NCBI RefSeq assembly: GCF_004799645.1
Contig: NZ_CP031305.1
Location: forward strand, 1,736,001-1,800,000
DNA from: Natronorubrum bangense
Lineage (GTDB): Archaea > Halobacteriota > Halobacteria > Halobacteriales > Natrialbaceae
Direction of reading: 5' to 3'
DNA: 64,000 nt
Shown: positions 34,836 to 42,736 of the stretch, one piece after another
Position numbering within the stretch: position 1 is the stretch's first letter
How the letters are laid out: each line of letters starts with the position of its first letter
Made by a program: the position numbers and the translations under genes
The notes under the pieces: generated by a model
Database searches by the model: none
What the model saw: the letters and a program-made list of their open reading frames with translations, nothing else
Told to the model about the DNA's origin: nothing

Positions 34836-35035
34836 GGGTGGGCGTTGCGCGGCATCGGACTTGAAGGCACGCTTTCTGTGGCCAGTGGCTCCAGCGGCGA
34901 CTCGAGCGCGTCTGCCAGGGGTCATGCGGGTGGTCGGACAGAGCGACGTGCAGATCGAGTCTGCCACTGCGACCATCGCCGTCGTGATGACCATGCGTTC
35001 GTGACTGGCTGTCTCTCGAGTGCCGTCTACCGGTC

Positions 35036-35233
35036 TCAGCCGAACAGACCGAGCAGGACCAGGCCCAGTCCGGCCAGGAGAAGGATGCCGGCGATCATCG
35101 CGGTCAGAAGCTGTAGCGAGGACTCGGCGTCGTCGGGCAACTCGAGTCGTGGATAGAGGCGGCGGGCGGCGACCAACACTCCAATTCCCAAGGCGAGTGC
35201 GCTGGCGCCGAACGCCAACAACTCGGCGTTCAT
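35036..35233 (-). CDS. Two-helix small membrane protein
   Basis: A 65-residue protein with helices at about residues 4-24 and 42-64 and a short basic/acidic loop (RRLYPRLELPDDAES) between them. No motif is recognised. It lies 200 bases upstream of gatD on the same strand and diverges from the membrane gene at 35353; the 200 bases between it and gatD hold no supported gene. Codon use matches the neighbours, which favours a real gene. Confidence 0.55.
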   Translation of the reverse strand: MNAELLAFGASALALGIGVLVAARRLYPRLELPDDAESSLQLLTAMIAGILLLAGLGLVLLGLFG

Positions 35234-35352
35234 CGATCACTGGTACCGGTTCCGTCGTGAAAAAACGGGAGCCTCGTGTCGGCTGTCGAACACGGTGGCG
35301 GACTCGAATCGGCAGGGAAAAGCCCATGCTCTCGGCGACGCAACGCTTTCGT

Positions 35353-35937
35353 ATGAGCGACCGCTCGGACGAGGTGACTGAGAGCCGCGACACCGAGGAT
35401 CTCCTCGAGGAGACGGATCGACTGCTCTCGGATGCTGGCCTCGAGTCCGGTGGTGACGAGTCGTCGGCATCGGCTGATCGGCTGTCTGATACGAGTGCTG
35501 ATCTGTCGACCGAGTCGACCCACGAGATTCCGTCCGACGACACGAAAACGGATTCCTCGCGGCTCGAAGGGGTCCGATCGTGGCTCTCGGCCGACTCCTA
35601 TTTTTCACCGCGGGCGTTTTTCGCGTTCGTTCTCCTCATCGGCGCTGGGCTGCTCGCTGGTGGGACGACGATCCCGATCGCTGGACGGATCATCGGCATC
35701 CTTGGCGTCGCGTTTGCTGTCGGGTTGCTGACGTCCAGACGGCGTTATCTCGAGTTGACGGCTGCCGGGACCACGGTCGGTGGGATGTCTGCGGTGGCCA
35801 GTAACGCGTTTCTCGCCGCCGCCGGCTCGTTCCAGACCGTTGTCGCCGTTGGCGTTGCCGTCGGACTGGTCGCCTCGCTCGTCGGCTACTACTTCGGTCG
35901 CGACTTGCGAAACGGGTTGACCCGCGAGATTCCTTGA
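35353..35937 (+). CDS. Membrane protein with acidic N-terminal region
   Basis: A 194-residue protein. The first 80 residues are very acidic and Ser-rich (SDRSDEVTESRDTEDLLEE and similar) and probably cytoplasmic. Four membrane helices follow, at about residues 88-108, 110-125, 132-155 and 158-180, with a basic tail (RDLRNGLTREIP). The Gly-rich helix pairs (GAGLLAGGTTIPIAGRIIG) recall DUF456-like proteins, but I cannot confirm that. The start at 35353 was chosen over an upstream in-frame ATG because composition turns acidic there. Confidence 0.7.
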   Translation: MSDRSDEVTESRDTEDLLEETDRLLSDAGLESGGDESSASADRLSDTSADLSTESTHEIPSDDTKTDSSRLEGVRSWLSADSYFSPRAFFAFVLLIGAGLLAGGTTIPIAGRIIGILGVAFAVGLLTSRRRYLELTAAGTTVGGMSAVASNAFLAAAGSFQTVVAVGVAVGLVASLVGYYFGRDLRNGLTREIP

Positions 35938-36151
35938 TATTGTGCCGTCGTCCTTCGACGGCGCGTCTCCCCGTCCTCAAAAAGCGATGCGTTTCGGTTG
36001 TGGTTCGAGATGTTGTACGTCTCCTCCTCACGAAAGACGGACGTCTTTCGAACGACAGCGAGAGCTCTGCTCTCGCCATGCCCGTGAACAGCGAGGCATT
36101 GTGCCTGCTTGCTCGGAAGGCTGTCCGACGGCTGTCAGTGGCGTTTGACCG

Positions 36152-36811
36152 CTACTCCGACGTCAGTTCCCAGCCACGCTCGGCTCGGCGAACGATTCCC
36201 TCGTCAGCCATCGACTCGAGCAGTTCGGCGACGACTTCTCGAGGGGCCTCGACGTCATTGCTGAGTTCACCCACCGACTTCGGTTCCGTTCGAATACTTG
36301 CCAGTACGTCAGCGTAGATCCGACTTTCGGGTCCGGTACCAGCGGTTTCGGAAATCTGGTCGAGTACGTCACAGAGTTGACCCTGCACCCACCGTTGGGC
36401 CAGCGAGAGTTCGTTTTCGAGTTGCTCTAACTCCTCGAGTGCACGCAACAGGCCGTCGAGGTCGTCCATCTCGTCGGGAAAGACGTCGAGTGTGAGATGC
36501 CGCCAGGACGTGATATCGAGGCTACTGTTTGCAGGGTAGGCGCTCTTGCTCGCAAAGCCATACGGCGAGACGTTGACCTCGAGACGGACGTGACGGGCGA
36601 TATGAAAGTATTTCCGGCGCTGATCGTCGACGCGACTCTCGATCAACCCCGCGTCCTCGAGTTTTCGAAGGTGTTCGATGACTGCCTTGGGACTCACGCC
36701 GAGATAGTCGGATATTTCAGTGACATAACAGGGTTTGCGGGCGAGAAGCCGGAGAATACGCCTCCGGTTTTCGTTTCCCAACAAATCCAGCAGTTCGGCG
36801 GAATCCATCAT
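36152..36811 (-). CDS. ArsR-type winged-helix transcriptional regulator
   Basis: This 219-residue DNA-binding protein begins with a winged helix (LLDLLGNENRRRILRLLARK, YVTEISDYLGVSPKAVIEHLRKLEDAGLI and the wing DQRRKYFHIA). A coiled region at about residues 120-150 (LEELEQLENELSLAQRW) may dimerise, and the C-terminal part resembles a second winged helix (SVGELSNDVEAPREVVAELL). It is encoded about 150 bases downstream of the secreted-protein gene on the same strand and may control it. The signal sensed is unknown. The 214 bases downstream of its stop contain no gene. Confidence 0.88.
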   Translation of the reverse strand: MMDSAELLDLLGNENRRRILRLLARKPCYVTEISDYLGVSPKAVIEHLRKLEDAGLIESRVDDQRRKYFHIARHVRLEVNVSPYGFASKSAYPANSSLDITSWRHLTLDVFPDEMDDLDGLLRALEELEQLENELSLAQRWVQGQLCDVLDQISETAGTGPESRIYADVLASIRTEPKSVGELSNDVEAPREVVAELLESMADEGIVRRAERGWELTSE

Positions 36812-36964
36812 GAGATGGTTGGGAGTCGTCGCTGAAAAGAGTGTCTGCTCGCCACTACCGTTTTCGCCCAGTTCAGGGCCGTTACCGTCTCACAGAGCCG
36901 TCAGATGCCGACGTGGGTGACAGACTGGTGGTTCTTCCGAACGGCTCAGGTGTCGGTGTGCGGG

Positions 36965-37729
36965 CTACTGTCCGGAGCCAGCCTCAGTTTCTGAGCCGGG
37001 ACTCGAGTCGGCATCCGAGCCGTTTGCCGGCGGTGCAGTGTCAGATTCCTGCTCTGAATCCGAACTGGCTCCTGGTGTCTCCGCCGGTGGGCCGGCTTCG
37101 GCTCCCGTGGTTGCATTCGACTCGTTGCCTGGTGTCTCCGCCGGTGGGCCGGAGCCGTTGGATGGGCCACCGCCAGCGAGACTCCGTGCGAACTCGGACA
37201 CTTCGGGGCCGGTCAACGCTGATGCGTTTGCCTGAAGGTGAGCAACCCGGTCGCCAACACCGGCCTCGTCAGCCCGGTGTTCGATCTGTCCTGCTGATCG
37301 GTCGAGCGACTGAATTTCGACAGTGAGTCGCGTCATCCGCGCCTGATACTCCCCGGAGTGGAGGTCGTCCTGTTGATCACGAAGCGCTTCGCGTTCAGCC
37401 TCGAGCGCCTCGAGTTTGTCCTCGAGATCGGCCGTTCGATCGTGGACGAGAGCTGTCTGACTGTCGTTGTCTGCAGCGCTATACTTCGCTTCGAACATCC
37501 CGTCGTCAACCGCGTTTTCAGTCTCGGCTGCACTGGACTGCATAAACATCGACACGGAGGTGTTTGTCGCCGAGTCGGTGGTTTCGGTCTCGGTTGTCGT
37601 CTCATCTGTTAACACTCCTGCGACGGCACCGCTTGCAATGGGGGCGATCATCAACCCAACGGTGGCGACCAACACGAGGAGTGCAACCGACCGAGTGGTG
37701 GTCATTACCCGTTCTGTACTTTCGAACAT
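36965..37729 (-). CDS. Secreted or membrane-anchored coiled-coil protein
   Basis: A 254-residue exported protein with a Sec-type signal (TTTRSVALLVLVATVGLMIA, then ASGAVAG). Next come a Thr/Glu-rich stretch and a coiled coil (LEDKLEALEAEREALRDQQD to EIQSLDRSAGQIEH, about residues 98-150). The low-complexity Pro/Gly/Ser/Glu tail carries two copies of GPPAETPG. A TTTAAA element at 37750-37755 lies about 24 bases before the ATG at 37729, which favours that start over the ATG at 37705. The role is unknown; a cell-surface spacer or scaffold is plausible. Confidence 0.72.
   Translation of the reverse strand: MFESTERVMTTTRSVALLVLVATVGLMIAPIASGAVAGVLTDETTTETETTDSATNTSVSMFMQSSAAETENAVDDGMFEAKYSAADNDSQTALVHDRTADLEDKLEALEAEREALRDQQDDLHSGEYQARMTRLTVEIQSLDRSAGQIEHRADEAGVGDRVAHLQANASALTGPEVSEFARSLAGGGPSNGSGPPAETPGNESNATTGAEAGPPAETPGASSDSEQESDTAPPANGSDADSSPGSETEAGSGQ
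37067..37155. repeat. 24-bp direct repeat encoding GPPAETPG
   Basis: The same tract, CTGGTGTCTCCGCCGGTGGG followed by CCGG, occurs at about 37075-37098 and about 37129-37152, roughly 54 bases apart within the secreted-protein gene. On the coding strand it encodes GPPAETPG twice. Slippage or recombination between copies could change tail length among strains. Confidence 0.6.
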
Positions 37730-37880
37730 ACTAAAAAGACAGACCTTCGTTTAAACCGTTCAATCGGTCCACGACTGTTGAAAATCCGTTCGAAGCGTTT
37801 ACACCAGCTTCACTCACGCTCACGGAAGTCCAACCGGTGCCTGAACCTCGAGTGTGGGGCCGGTGTAAGCGAGTCGATCC

Positions 37881-37964
37881 TATAGTAACAACTGCAACGA
37901 TTTACACACTGATCGCACAGCCGTCGTGCGATCAGGTGTGCATTGACTTGCAGTGGCTACTATA
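37881..37964. mobile_element. 84-bp near-perfect inverted repeat, MITE-like
   Basis: The left arm starts TATAGTAACAACTGCAACGA and ends TGATCGCAC (37881-37918). The right arm is nearly its reverse complement, from GTGCGATCA to CAGTGGCTACTATA (37926-37964). Only seven bases (AGCCGTC) separate them. The arms match at most positions, the outer TATAGTA/TACTATA and inner GATCGCAC/GTGCGATC being exact. Outer TA dinucleotides could be a target duplication. The element codes for nothing. It could be a miniature transposable element, a regulatory hairpin or a structured RNA; I favour the first because of its sharp boundaries. Confidence 0.55.
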
Positions 37965-38161
37965 CCACTGCGTTGGAGACCAGCGATGGCCCTCGCCAAC
38001 GCTCTCACCTCGTGATCATCGTTCACAGTGGCTGTTTAACCGTTCATAAAATGCTTGTTCGACGCGCAACGGCCTCGAGAGCCGAATACGTGTCTCGTTG
38101 TGTCCGAATCCTGTACCGATCTTCTGCCCTGATAGTCCTCCAACTTAACTCTGTTCGAAAA

Positions 38162-38171
38162 TAGTTATATC
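38162..38171 (+). promoter_or_regulatory. TATA-like promoter element for the DUF5802 gene
   Basis: TAGTTATATC, preceded by the purine-rich CGAAAA, lies about 30 bases before the ATG at 38197. The spacing predicts a transcript that starts within a few bases of the start codon. Confidence 0.5.
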
Positions 38172-38196
38172 TCGCCATCCCTTGGTATGACATACC

Positions 38197-38574
38197 ATGT
38201 TCGAGGTGTTTTCGCGGAGCTACTATCTCGGACGACTCTACGTGACCCCAACCGACGGGGATCACGCCCTCATGGATAGCAAGCAACATGAACGACTAAA
38301 CGAGGAGCTCTATGCACGCGGTGACGGCATCGAACGGCTCGATACGCCACTGGTGATGAAACTCGAGTCCCAGCACTTCTCGGTTCATGGAAACGATGCC
38401 GTCCCGACGAACACGCTTGCCCTCCCCGAACCGGTACTTGAGGGAACTGACGTTCGAAACCCGCCCTCGCTTCGTGAGGTGTTGCTTGCCCGCCGCGAAC
38501 GCGCCCAGCAGTTGCTCGCGTTCACTGGCGACTGGTCGGGTCCCGGAAACGACCTGCCGGACGCCGGAACCTAG
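38197..38574 (+). CDS. DUF5802-family protein
   Basis: A 125-residue soluble protein that begins MFEVFSRSYYLGRLYVTP, the signature of the haloarchaeal DUF5802 family. It continues with QHERLNEELYARGDGIERLD and PLVMKLESQHFSVHG. No catalytic motif is visible and the function of the family is unknown. It precedes the Vms1-type gene by 29 bases on the same strand, so the two probably share a transcript; that hints at a translation-related role. Confidence 0.88.
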   Translation: MFEVFSRSYYLGRLYVTPTDGDHALMDSKQHERLNEELYARGDGIERLDTPLVMKLESQHFSVHGNDAVPTNTLALPEPVLEGTDVRNPPSLREVLLARRERAQQLLAFTGDWSGPGNDLPDAGT

Positions 38575-38603
38575 AAGTATTTTCGCTTCGCCTGTTCAGT
38601 CAG

Positions 38604-39539
38604 ATGCTCGATGAGTTGCTCGGCCGCGCCTCGCTGAAAGCGCGTATCGACGAACTCGAGGAAGAAAACGAGCGCCTGCAAAAGCGCTACGAGGCCGAAT
38701 CCGACCGCCGTGCGGAGGCTGCCACGGCCAGACAGGACGTCGAAGCGGAGGTGAACCGACTCGAGGACCGCATCGCCCAGCTCGAAGGCGAACTCGAGCG
38801 GGTGAGCGACGACGAGACGGGACTCGAGGTGCGCCGCCGTGAACAGCTTCGCGGCAGCCGACTTGCCGAGGTGGTCGATCGACTTACCTCGTTTCAGACG
38901 GGTCCCGAAGGCGCGTTGACGGCAGTCGTCGGCGACGACGGCCTCGCGGGGCTTCGAGACGAGGTCGACGTCGACCTCGAGGATGCCCTCGGCGAGCGAG
39001 TCGCACTTGTCGATGACGCCACCCCCTGCGTGGTGTGTGCTGACGATGCTGGCCTCATTAGCGTCACGCTCGAGCCGCCGGTGCATCTCGACGGTGACCA
39101 CCGGGTCGGCTGGGGAGATCAGTTCGCACTCGAACGCGAGTGGTTCCTGCCGACCGGCCGCTATGCGCTTGCGCTCGTGCGGGCCGATCTGTTCGCGCTT
39201 GGGATCTACGACGGCGACGAGCGCGTCGACTATCGCGGGTTCGACAGCGACGTCAAAGGCAGTCACTCGAAAGGCGGCTTCTCGCAGGCTCGGTTCGAAC
39301 GCATCCGCGACGATCAGATCGACGACCACCTCGAGCGCTGTGTAGACGCTCTCGAGTACGTCCCCGACGACGTTGAGCGCCTGTTTGTCGTCGGCCAGCG
39401 CGGCGTCGTCGGCACGCTCGTCGACGACGCCGGCCTCGAGCCCGCGGGCACTGCGGCTGTCGATGCGACCGGTGATCCGAAACCCGCACTCGAGGATGCT
39501 CACCGGTCGTTCTGGACGACGGATCTGCGAGTGCTCTGA
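38604..39539 (+). CDS. Vms1/ANKZF1-family peptidyl-tRNA hydrolase
   Basis: A 311-residue protein with an N-terminal coiled coil (residues 10-75, LEEENERLQKRYEAESDRR) followed by a release-factor-like (VLRF1) domain. In Vms1 this domain cuts nascent chains from tRNA on stalled large subunits, using a loop Gln. The candidate loop here is GSHSKGGFSQARFERIRDD (about residues 216-234), with Gln in SQARF. The coiled coil may contact ribosome or partner proteins. The assignment rests on the loop and domain order, not on overall identity to eukaryotic Vms1. Confidence 0.85.
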   Translation: MLDELLGRASLKARIDELEEENERLQKRYEAESDRRAEAATARQDVEAEVNRLEDRIAQLEGELERVSDDETGLEVRRREQLRGSRLAEVVDRLTSFQTGPEGALTAVVGDDGLAGLRDEVDVDLEDALGERVALVDDATPCVVCADDAGLISVTLEPPVHLDGDHRVGWGDQFALEREWFLPTGRYALALVRADLFALGIYDGDERVDYRGFDSDVKGSHSKGGFSQARFERIRDDQIDDHLERCVDALEYVPDDVERLFVVGQRGVVGTLVDDAGLEPAGTAAVDATGDPKPALEDAHRSFWTTDLRVL

Positions 39540-39659
39540 GGCTGGCACGCGTCAGGAGATTCCTCGAGGACTGGTGTGATGAGCGTCGCGGGAGCCGACT
39601 ACCGGCTGCCATTCTCTTGTGATCTGTACGGTTAAATAGGCCGTCGACAATGCTCGAGT

Positions 39660-40676
39660 ATGCGCGTCGCAATTCTCGCACACGAGAAGTTCCCCGACCG
39701 GGCCAAAACCGCACTGGGCGTCCTCCGCTATGCCGACTACGACGCCGTCGCTGTCCTCGACCGCGAGACGGCAGGCCAACGCGTCAACGACTTCGTCCCG
39801 GACGTCCAGGATGCACCAATTCGTGAATCGATGGCCGACCTCGAGGCCGACGAGGTCGACGCCCTGCTGATCGGTATCGCGCCGATCGGGGGCGGCTTCG
39901 AGGAGAGCTGGCGTGCGGACGTCCGCACGGCCCTCGAGCGTGGCTGTGACGTTATTTCGGGACTGCACTACTTCCTCGCCGAGGACGAGGAGTTCGTCCA
40001 GCTCGCCGCCGACAACGACTGTGAGCTTCGAGACGTCCGAAAACCGAGCGACGACCTGACGGTCAGTCAGGGTGTCGCCGACGAGGTCGACGCCGAAGTT
40101 ATCCTCACCGTCGGTACCGACTGCTCGGTCGGGAAGATGACTGTCTCGATGGAACTCGCCCGTGACGCTCGCGAGGCCGGCTACGACGCTGCCGTAATCC
40201 CGACTGGCCAGACGGGGATCATGATCGAGGGCTGGGGGAACCCGATCGATCGGGTCGTCAGCGACTTCACCGCGGGGGCCGTCGAGGAAATGATTCTCGA
40301 GAAAGGTGACGAGCACGACTACCTCTTCGTCGAAGGGCAGGGGAGCATCGTCCACCCGGCTTACTCCGCCGTGACCTGCGGCATCCTCCACGGCGCGATG
40401 GCGGACAAACTCGTGCTCTGTCACGACGCCGGCCGCGAGGTCGTCCACGGCTACGAGTCGTTCCCGCTTCCCGACCTCTCGACGTATATCGATCTCTACG
40501 AGAGCCTCGCCGCGCCCGTCGCCGACAGCGAGATTGTTGCCGGCGCGCTCAACACGTCCGACCTCGAGGGCGACGAAGCCCGTAAGGCGGTTGATGAGTA
40601 CGCCGACGCGATCGACGTTCCTGCGACCGACGTCGTTCGGTTCGACAGCGAGACGGTCCTCGACGCCCTGCTATGA
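39660..40676 (+). CDS. dgcN: DUF1611 protein, D-glutamate N-acetyltransferase (DgcN) type
   Basis: This 338-residue protein has an N-terminal Rossmann-like domain (VAILAHEKFPDRAKTALG) and a C-terminal P-loop domain (LTVGTDCSVGKMTVSMELAR, with GxxxxGK). VEGQGSIVHPAYSAVT is the DUF1611 hallmark. DgcN relatives acetylate D-glutamate to N-acetyl-D-glutamate in a catabolic route described in marine bacteria and haloarchaea. The stop overlaps the next gene by four bases (ATGA), and that gene encodes the matching epimerase-type partner, which supports the assignment. Confidence 0.85.
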   Translation: MRVAILAHEKFPDRAKTALGVLRYADYDAVAVLDRETAGQRVNDFVPDVQDAPIRESMADLEADEVDALLIGIAPIGGGFEESWRADVRTALERGCDVISGLHYFLAEDEEFVQLAADNDCELRDVRKPSDDLTVSQGVADEVDAEVILTVGTDCSVGKMTVSMELARDAREAGYDAAVIPTGQTGIMIEGWGNPIDRVVSDFTAGAVEEMILEKGDEHDYLFVEGQGSIVHPAYSAVTCGILHGAMADKLVLCHDAGREVVHGYESFPLPDLSTYIDLYESLAAPVADSEIVAGALNTSDLEGDEARKAVDEYADAIDVPATDVVRFDSETVLDALL

Positions 40677-41713
40677 CTCTTGAAACATCGTTCGAACGGC
40701 GCTCGCTCCCGCTCGAGTACCCGTTTACGATCGCTCGTGGGACACAGACCGAATCGGAAGTCGTGACGGTTCACGTCGAAGACGAAGACGGACGGGTCGG
40801 CATCGGCGGCGCAGGGCCGGCTCCACATTACGGTGAAACGCCGGCCACCGTCGAAGCCGTCCTGCCGGACCTGCTCGCCGTCGTCGAAGCGGTCGACGAC
40901 CCGCACAACCTCGCGCGGATCGAACGCCGCATGCGCGAGACGGTCGAGCGCAACCCGGCCGCCCGAACTGCGGTCAGCATCGCCTGCCACGATCTCGCGG
41001 CGAAACGCCTCGACGTTCCACTTTATCAGTACTGGGGACTCGACCCCGCCGACACGCTCGAGACCTCCTACACCATCGGAATCGACGATACGGAGTCGAT
41101 GCGCGAGAAGACGGAGACGGCACTCGAGCGCGGCTACGGCCGCCTGAAGGTCAAACTCGGCACGGATCGAGATATCGAGATCATCCGCACGATCCGATCG
41201 GTCGCCCCCGACGTCGACCTCTTCGTCGACGCCAACGAGGCCTGGGCCCCTCGCGAGGCGGTCCGGAAGATCGAGCGACTGACCGAGTTCGACCTCGAGT
41301 TCGTCGAACAGCCCGTGCCCGCCGAGAATCGCGAGGGACTGCGATTCGTCTACGAGCGCTCTGCGCTGCCAATCGCTGCCGACGAATCCTGCGTGACCCT
41401 CGAGGATATCCCACAGATCGCGGATCGGTGTGACATCGCGAACCTGAAACTGATGAAATGTGGCGGTCTTCGGGAAGCGAAACGGATGATCCACACCGCC
41501 CGCGCCCACGGCCTCGAGGTCATGTGTGGCTGTATGACCGAGTCCAACGCCTCTATTGCGGCGGCTGCCCATCTCGCACCGCTGCTCGACTACGCCGACC
41601 TCGACGGCTCGCTGTTGCTCGCCGACGACCCCTACGACGGCGTCCCGATGCCGGACGGTCGGATCGACCTCGTGGGTCTCGAGCGAGCAGGCACCGGCGC
41701 GGTCCTCGAGTAG
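40673..41713 (+). CDS. dgcA: Enolase-superfamily epimerase, DgcA / dipeptide-epimerase type
   Basis: A 346-residue enolase-superfamily member. The N-terminal capping domain begins LPLEYPFTIARGTQTESE. The barrel carries acid-base lysines in GRLKVKLG (KxK) and CDIANLKLMKCGG. Metal ligands lie in LFVDANEAW (Asp), EFVEQPV (Glu) and AADESC (Asp/Glu). These are the marks of the L-Ala-D/L-Glu epimerase subgroup. In the DgcN-DgcA pathway the enzyme turns N-acetyl-D-glutamate into the L form. Translational coupling to dgcN supports that over murein-peptide recycling, as archaea lack murein. Confidence 0.9.
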   Translation: MTLETSFERRSLPLEYPFTIARGTQTESEVVTVHVEDEDGRVGIGGAGPAPHYGETPATVEAVLPDLLAVVEAVDDPHNLARIERRMRETVERNPAARTAVSIACHDLAAKRLDVPLYQYWGLDPADTLETSYTIGIDDTESMREKTETALERGYGRLKVKLGTDRDIEIIRTIRSVAPDVDLFVDANEAWAPREAVRKIERLTEFDLEFVEQPVPAENREGLRFVYERSALPIAADESCVTLEDIPQIADRCDIANLKLMKCGGLREAKRMIHTARAHGLEVMCGCMTESNASIAAAAHLAPLLDYADLDGSLLLADDPYDGVPMPDGRIDLVGLERAGTGAVLE

Positions 41714-41784
41714 TCGCGCAGCTGGACAGTCACCCCACCTATCAACAGGGGTTTATCAGCGTCGTTGGTGTGGAGAGTGGTCGT

Positions 41785-42639
41785 ATGGACGACAGTAACG
41801 ACCATCGATACGTGTCGCGTCGGTCTCTCTTGCGGGCCTCAGCAGGGGTGGTCACTATTACAGCAGTTGGAACAGGACAGGCGAGTGCGGAGGAACCCGT
41901 CTCGCACAGTTGGTTCGACAGTCGCTGTCCCGACGCAACGCTCGAGCCGAGTATGGGCCACTGCGTGGATAGTGGGATGGCTGGCTGTGCGGACGACCAT
42001 CCAGCGACGGTCGAACTGCGGGCGGCGGTCCAGGAGACGCTCGAGGAGCAGTATTCAGATGCGGGCGCGCTGGTCGAGGCAGGATTTAAACCGTACTTCG
42101 ACACGCTCGACCGGGATGCCGACGGCTGGTCACACTGGATCAACCCGGAATACGTCGGCGACGACGCCGTTCTCGACCCCGAACGACCGGAATCAGTGCT
42201 CGTCGACAACGAGACGTGGCGCTCGATCGGAGTTATGTTCATCGCGACGCGAGACGGCGAGTCGATCGAGCCGCCGGCAGTCTACGGCGACGACACCGAG
42301 GATCTGTGTTCACCCTGGCACTACCACGCCGGCCTCCCCGGCCGATTCGCATGGTGGTACTACCGGCAGGCCTACGAACGCGATTTCGAAGACGGCGACG
42401 TAACACTGCCCTGTCGGACGCCCTGTATGATGCACGTCTGGACGGTCGACCACCCCGAGGGTGTCTACGCCCACGACGGGCCGCCGCGGGAGTATCGGGA
42501 TCAAGAGCCTGCTGACGACCCCGGCTTCGAAACCGGTGCCAAACCCGGTACCGACACCCTCGACTGGGACGCGCTCCCGAGCGACCTCGTTCCCGAACAG
42601 CGCCCTGACGAGCTTGCGGCGCTGACTCCCGGGTTGTAG
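41785..42639 (+). CDS. Tat-exported protein of unknown function
   Basis: A 284-residue protein with a twin-arginine signal (VSRRSLLRASAGVVTITAVG) and a likely cleavage after QASA. The mature part has several Cys (DSRCPDATLEP, GHCVDSGMAGCAD, DLCSPWHYH, LPCRTPC) and many His and Trp residues. PWHYHAGLPGRFAWWYYRQAY and MMHVWTVDHPEGVYAHDGPP look like a metal or substrate site. I do not recognise the family. It follows dgcA by 71 bases and could be co-transcribed. Disulfide-stabilised extracellular function is likely. Confidence 0.72.
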   Translation: MDDSNDHRYVSRRSLLRASAGVVTITAVGTGQASAEEPVSHSWFDSRCPDATLEPSMGHCVDSGMAGCADDHPATVELRAAVQETLEEQYSDAGALVEAGFKPYFDTLDRDADGWSHWINPEYVGDDAVLDPERPESVLVDNETWRSIGVMFIATRDGESIEPPAVYGDDTEDLCSPWHYHAGLPGRFAWWYYRQAYERDFEDGDVTLPCRTPCMMHVWTVDHPEGVYAHDGPPREYRDQEPADDPGFETGAKPGTDTLDWDALPSDLVPEQRPDELAALTPGL

Positions 42640-42736
42640 TTCCCCTCGACGTTTGAGTCCTCGCGCTCGAAGCGTCGCGGTCGCGTCGTCACTGTAGACC
42701 GACGAGCTGCGAGTGGATCGATACCTCTGACGTGAC

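Larger units (their letters stand above)
37730..38196. other. Intergenic region with a hairpin element and two promoters
   Basis: These 467 bases hold no supported gene. The left end carries TTTAAA (37750-37755), the promoter candidate for the leftward secreted-protein gene. The middle holds the 84-bp hairpin at 37881-37964. The right end has TAGTTATATC (38162-38171), the promoter candidate for the rightward DUF5802 gene. Short open frames in the region cross the hairpin and lack acidic codon bias. Confidence 0.5.
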
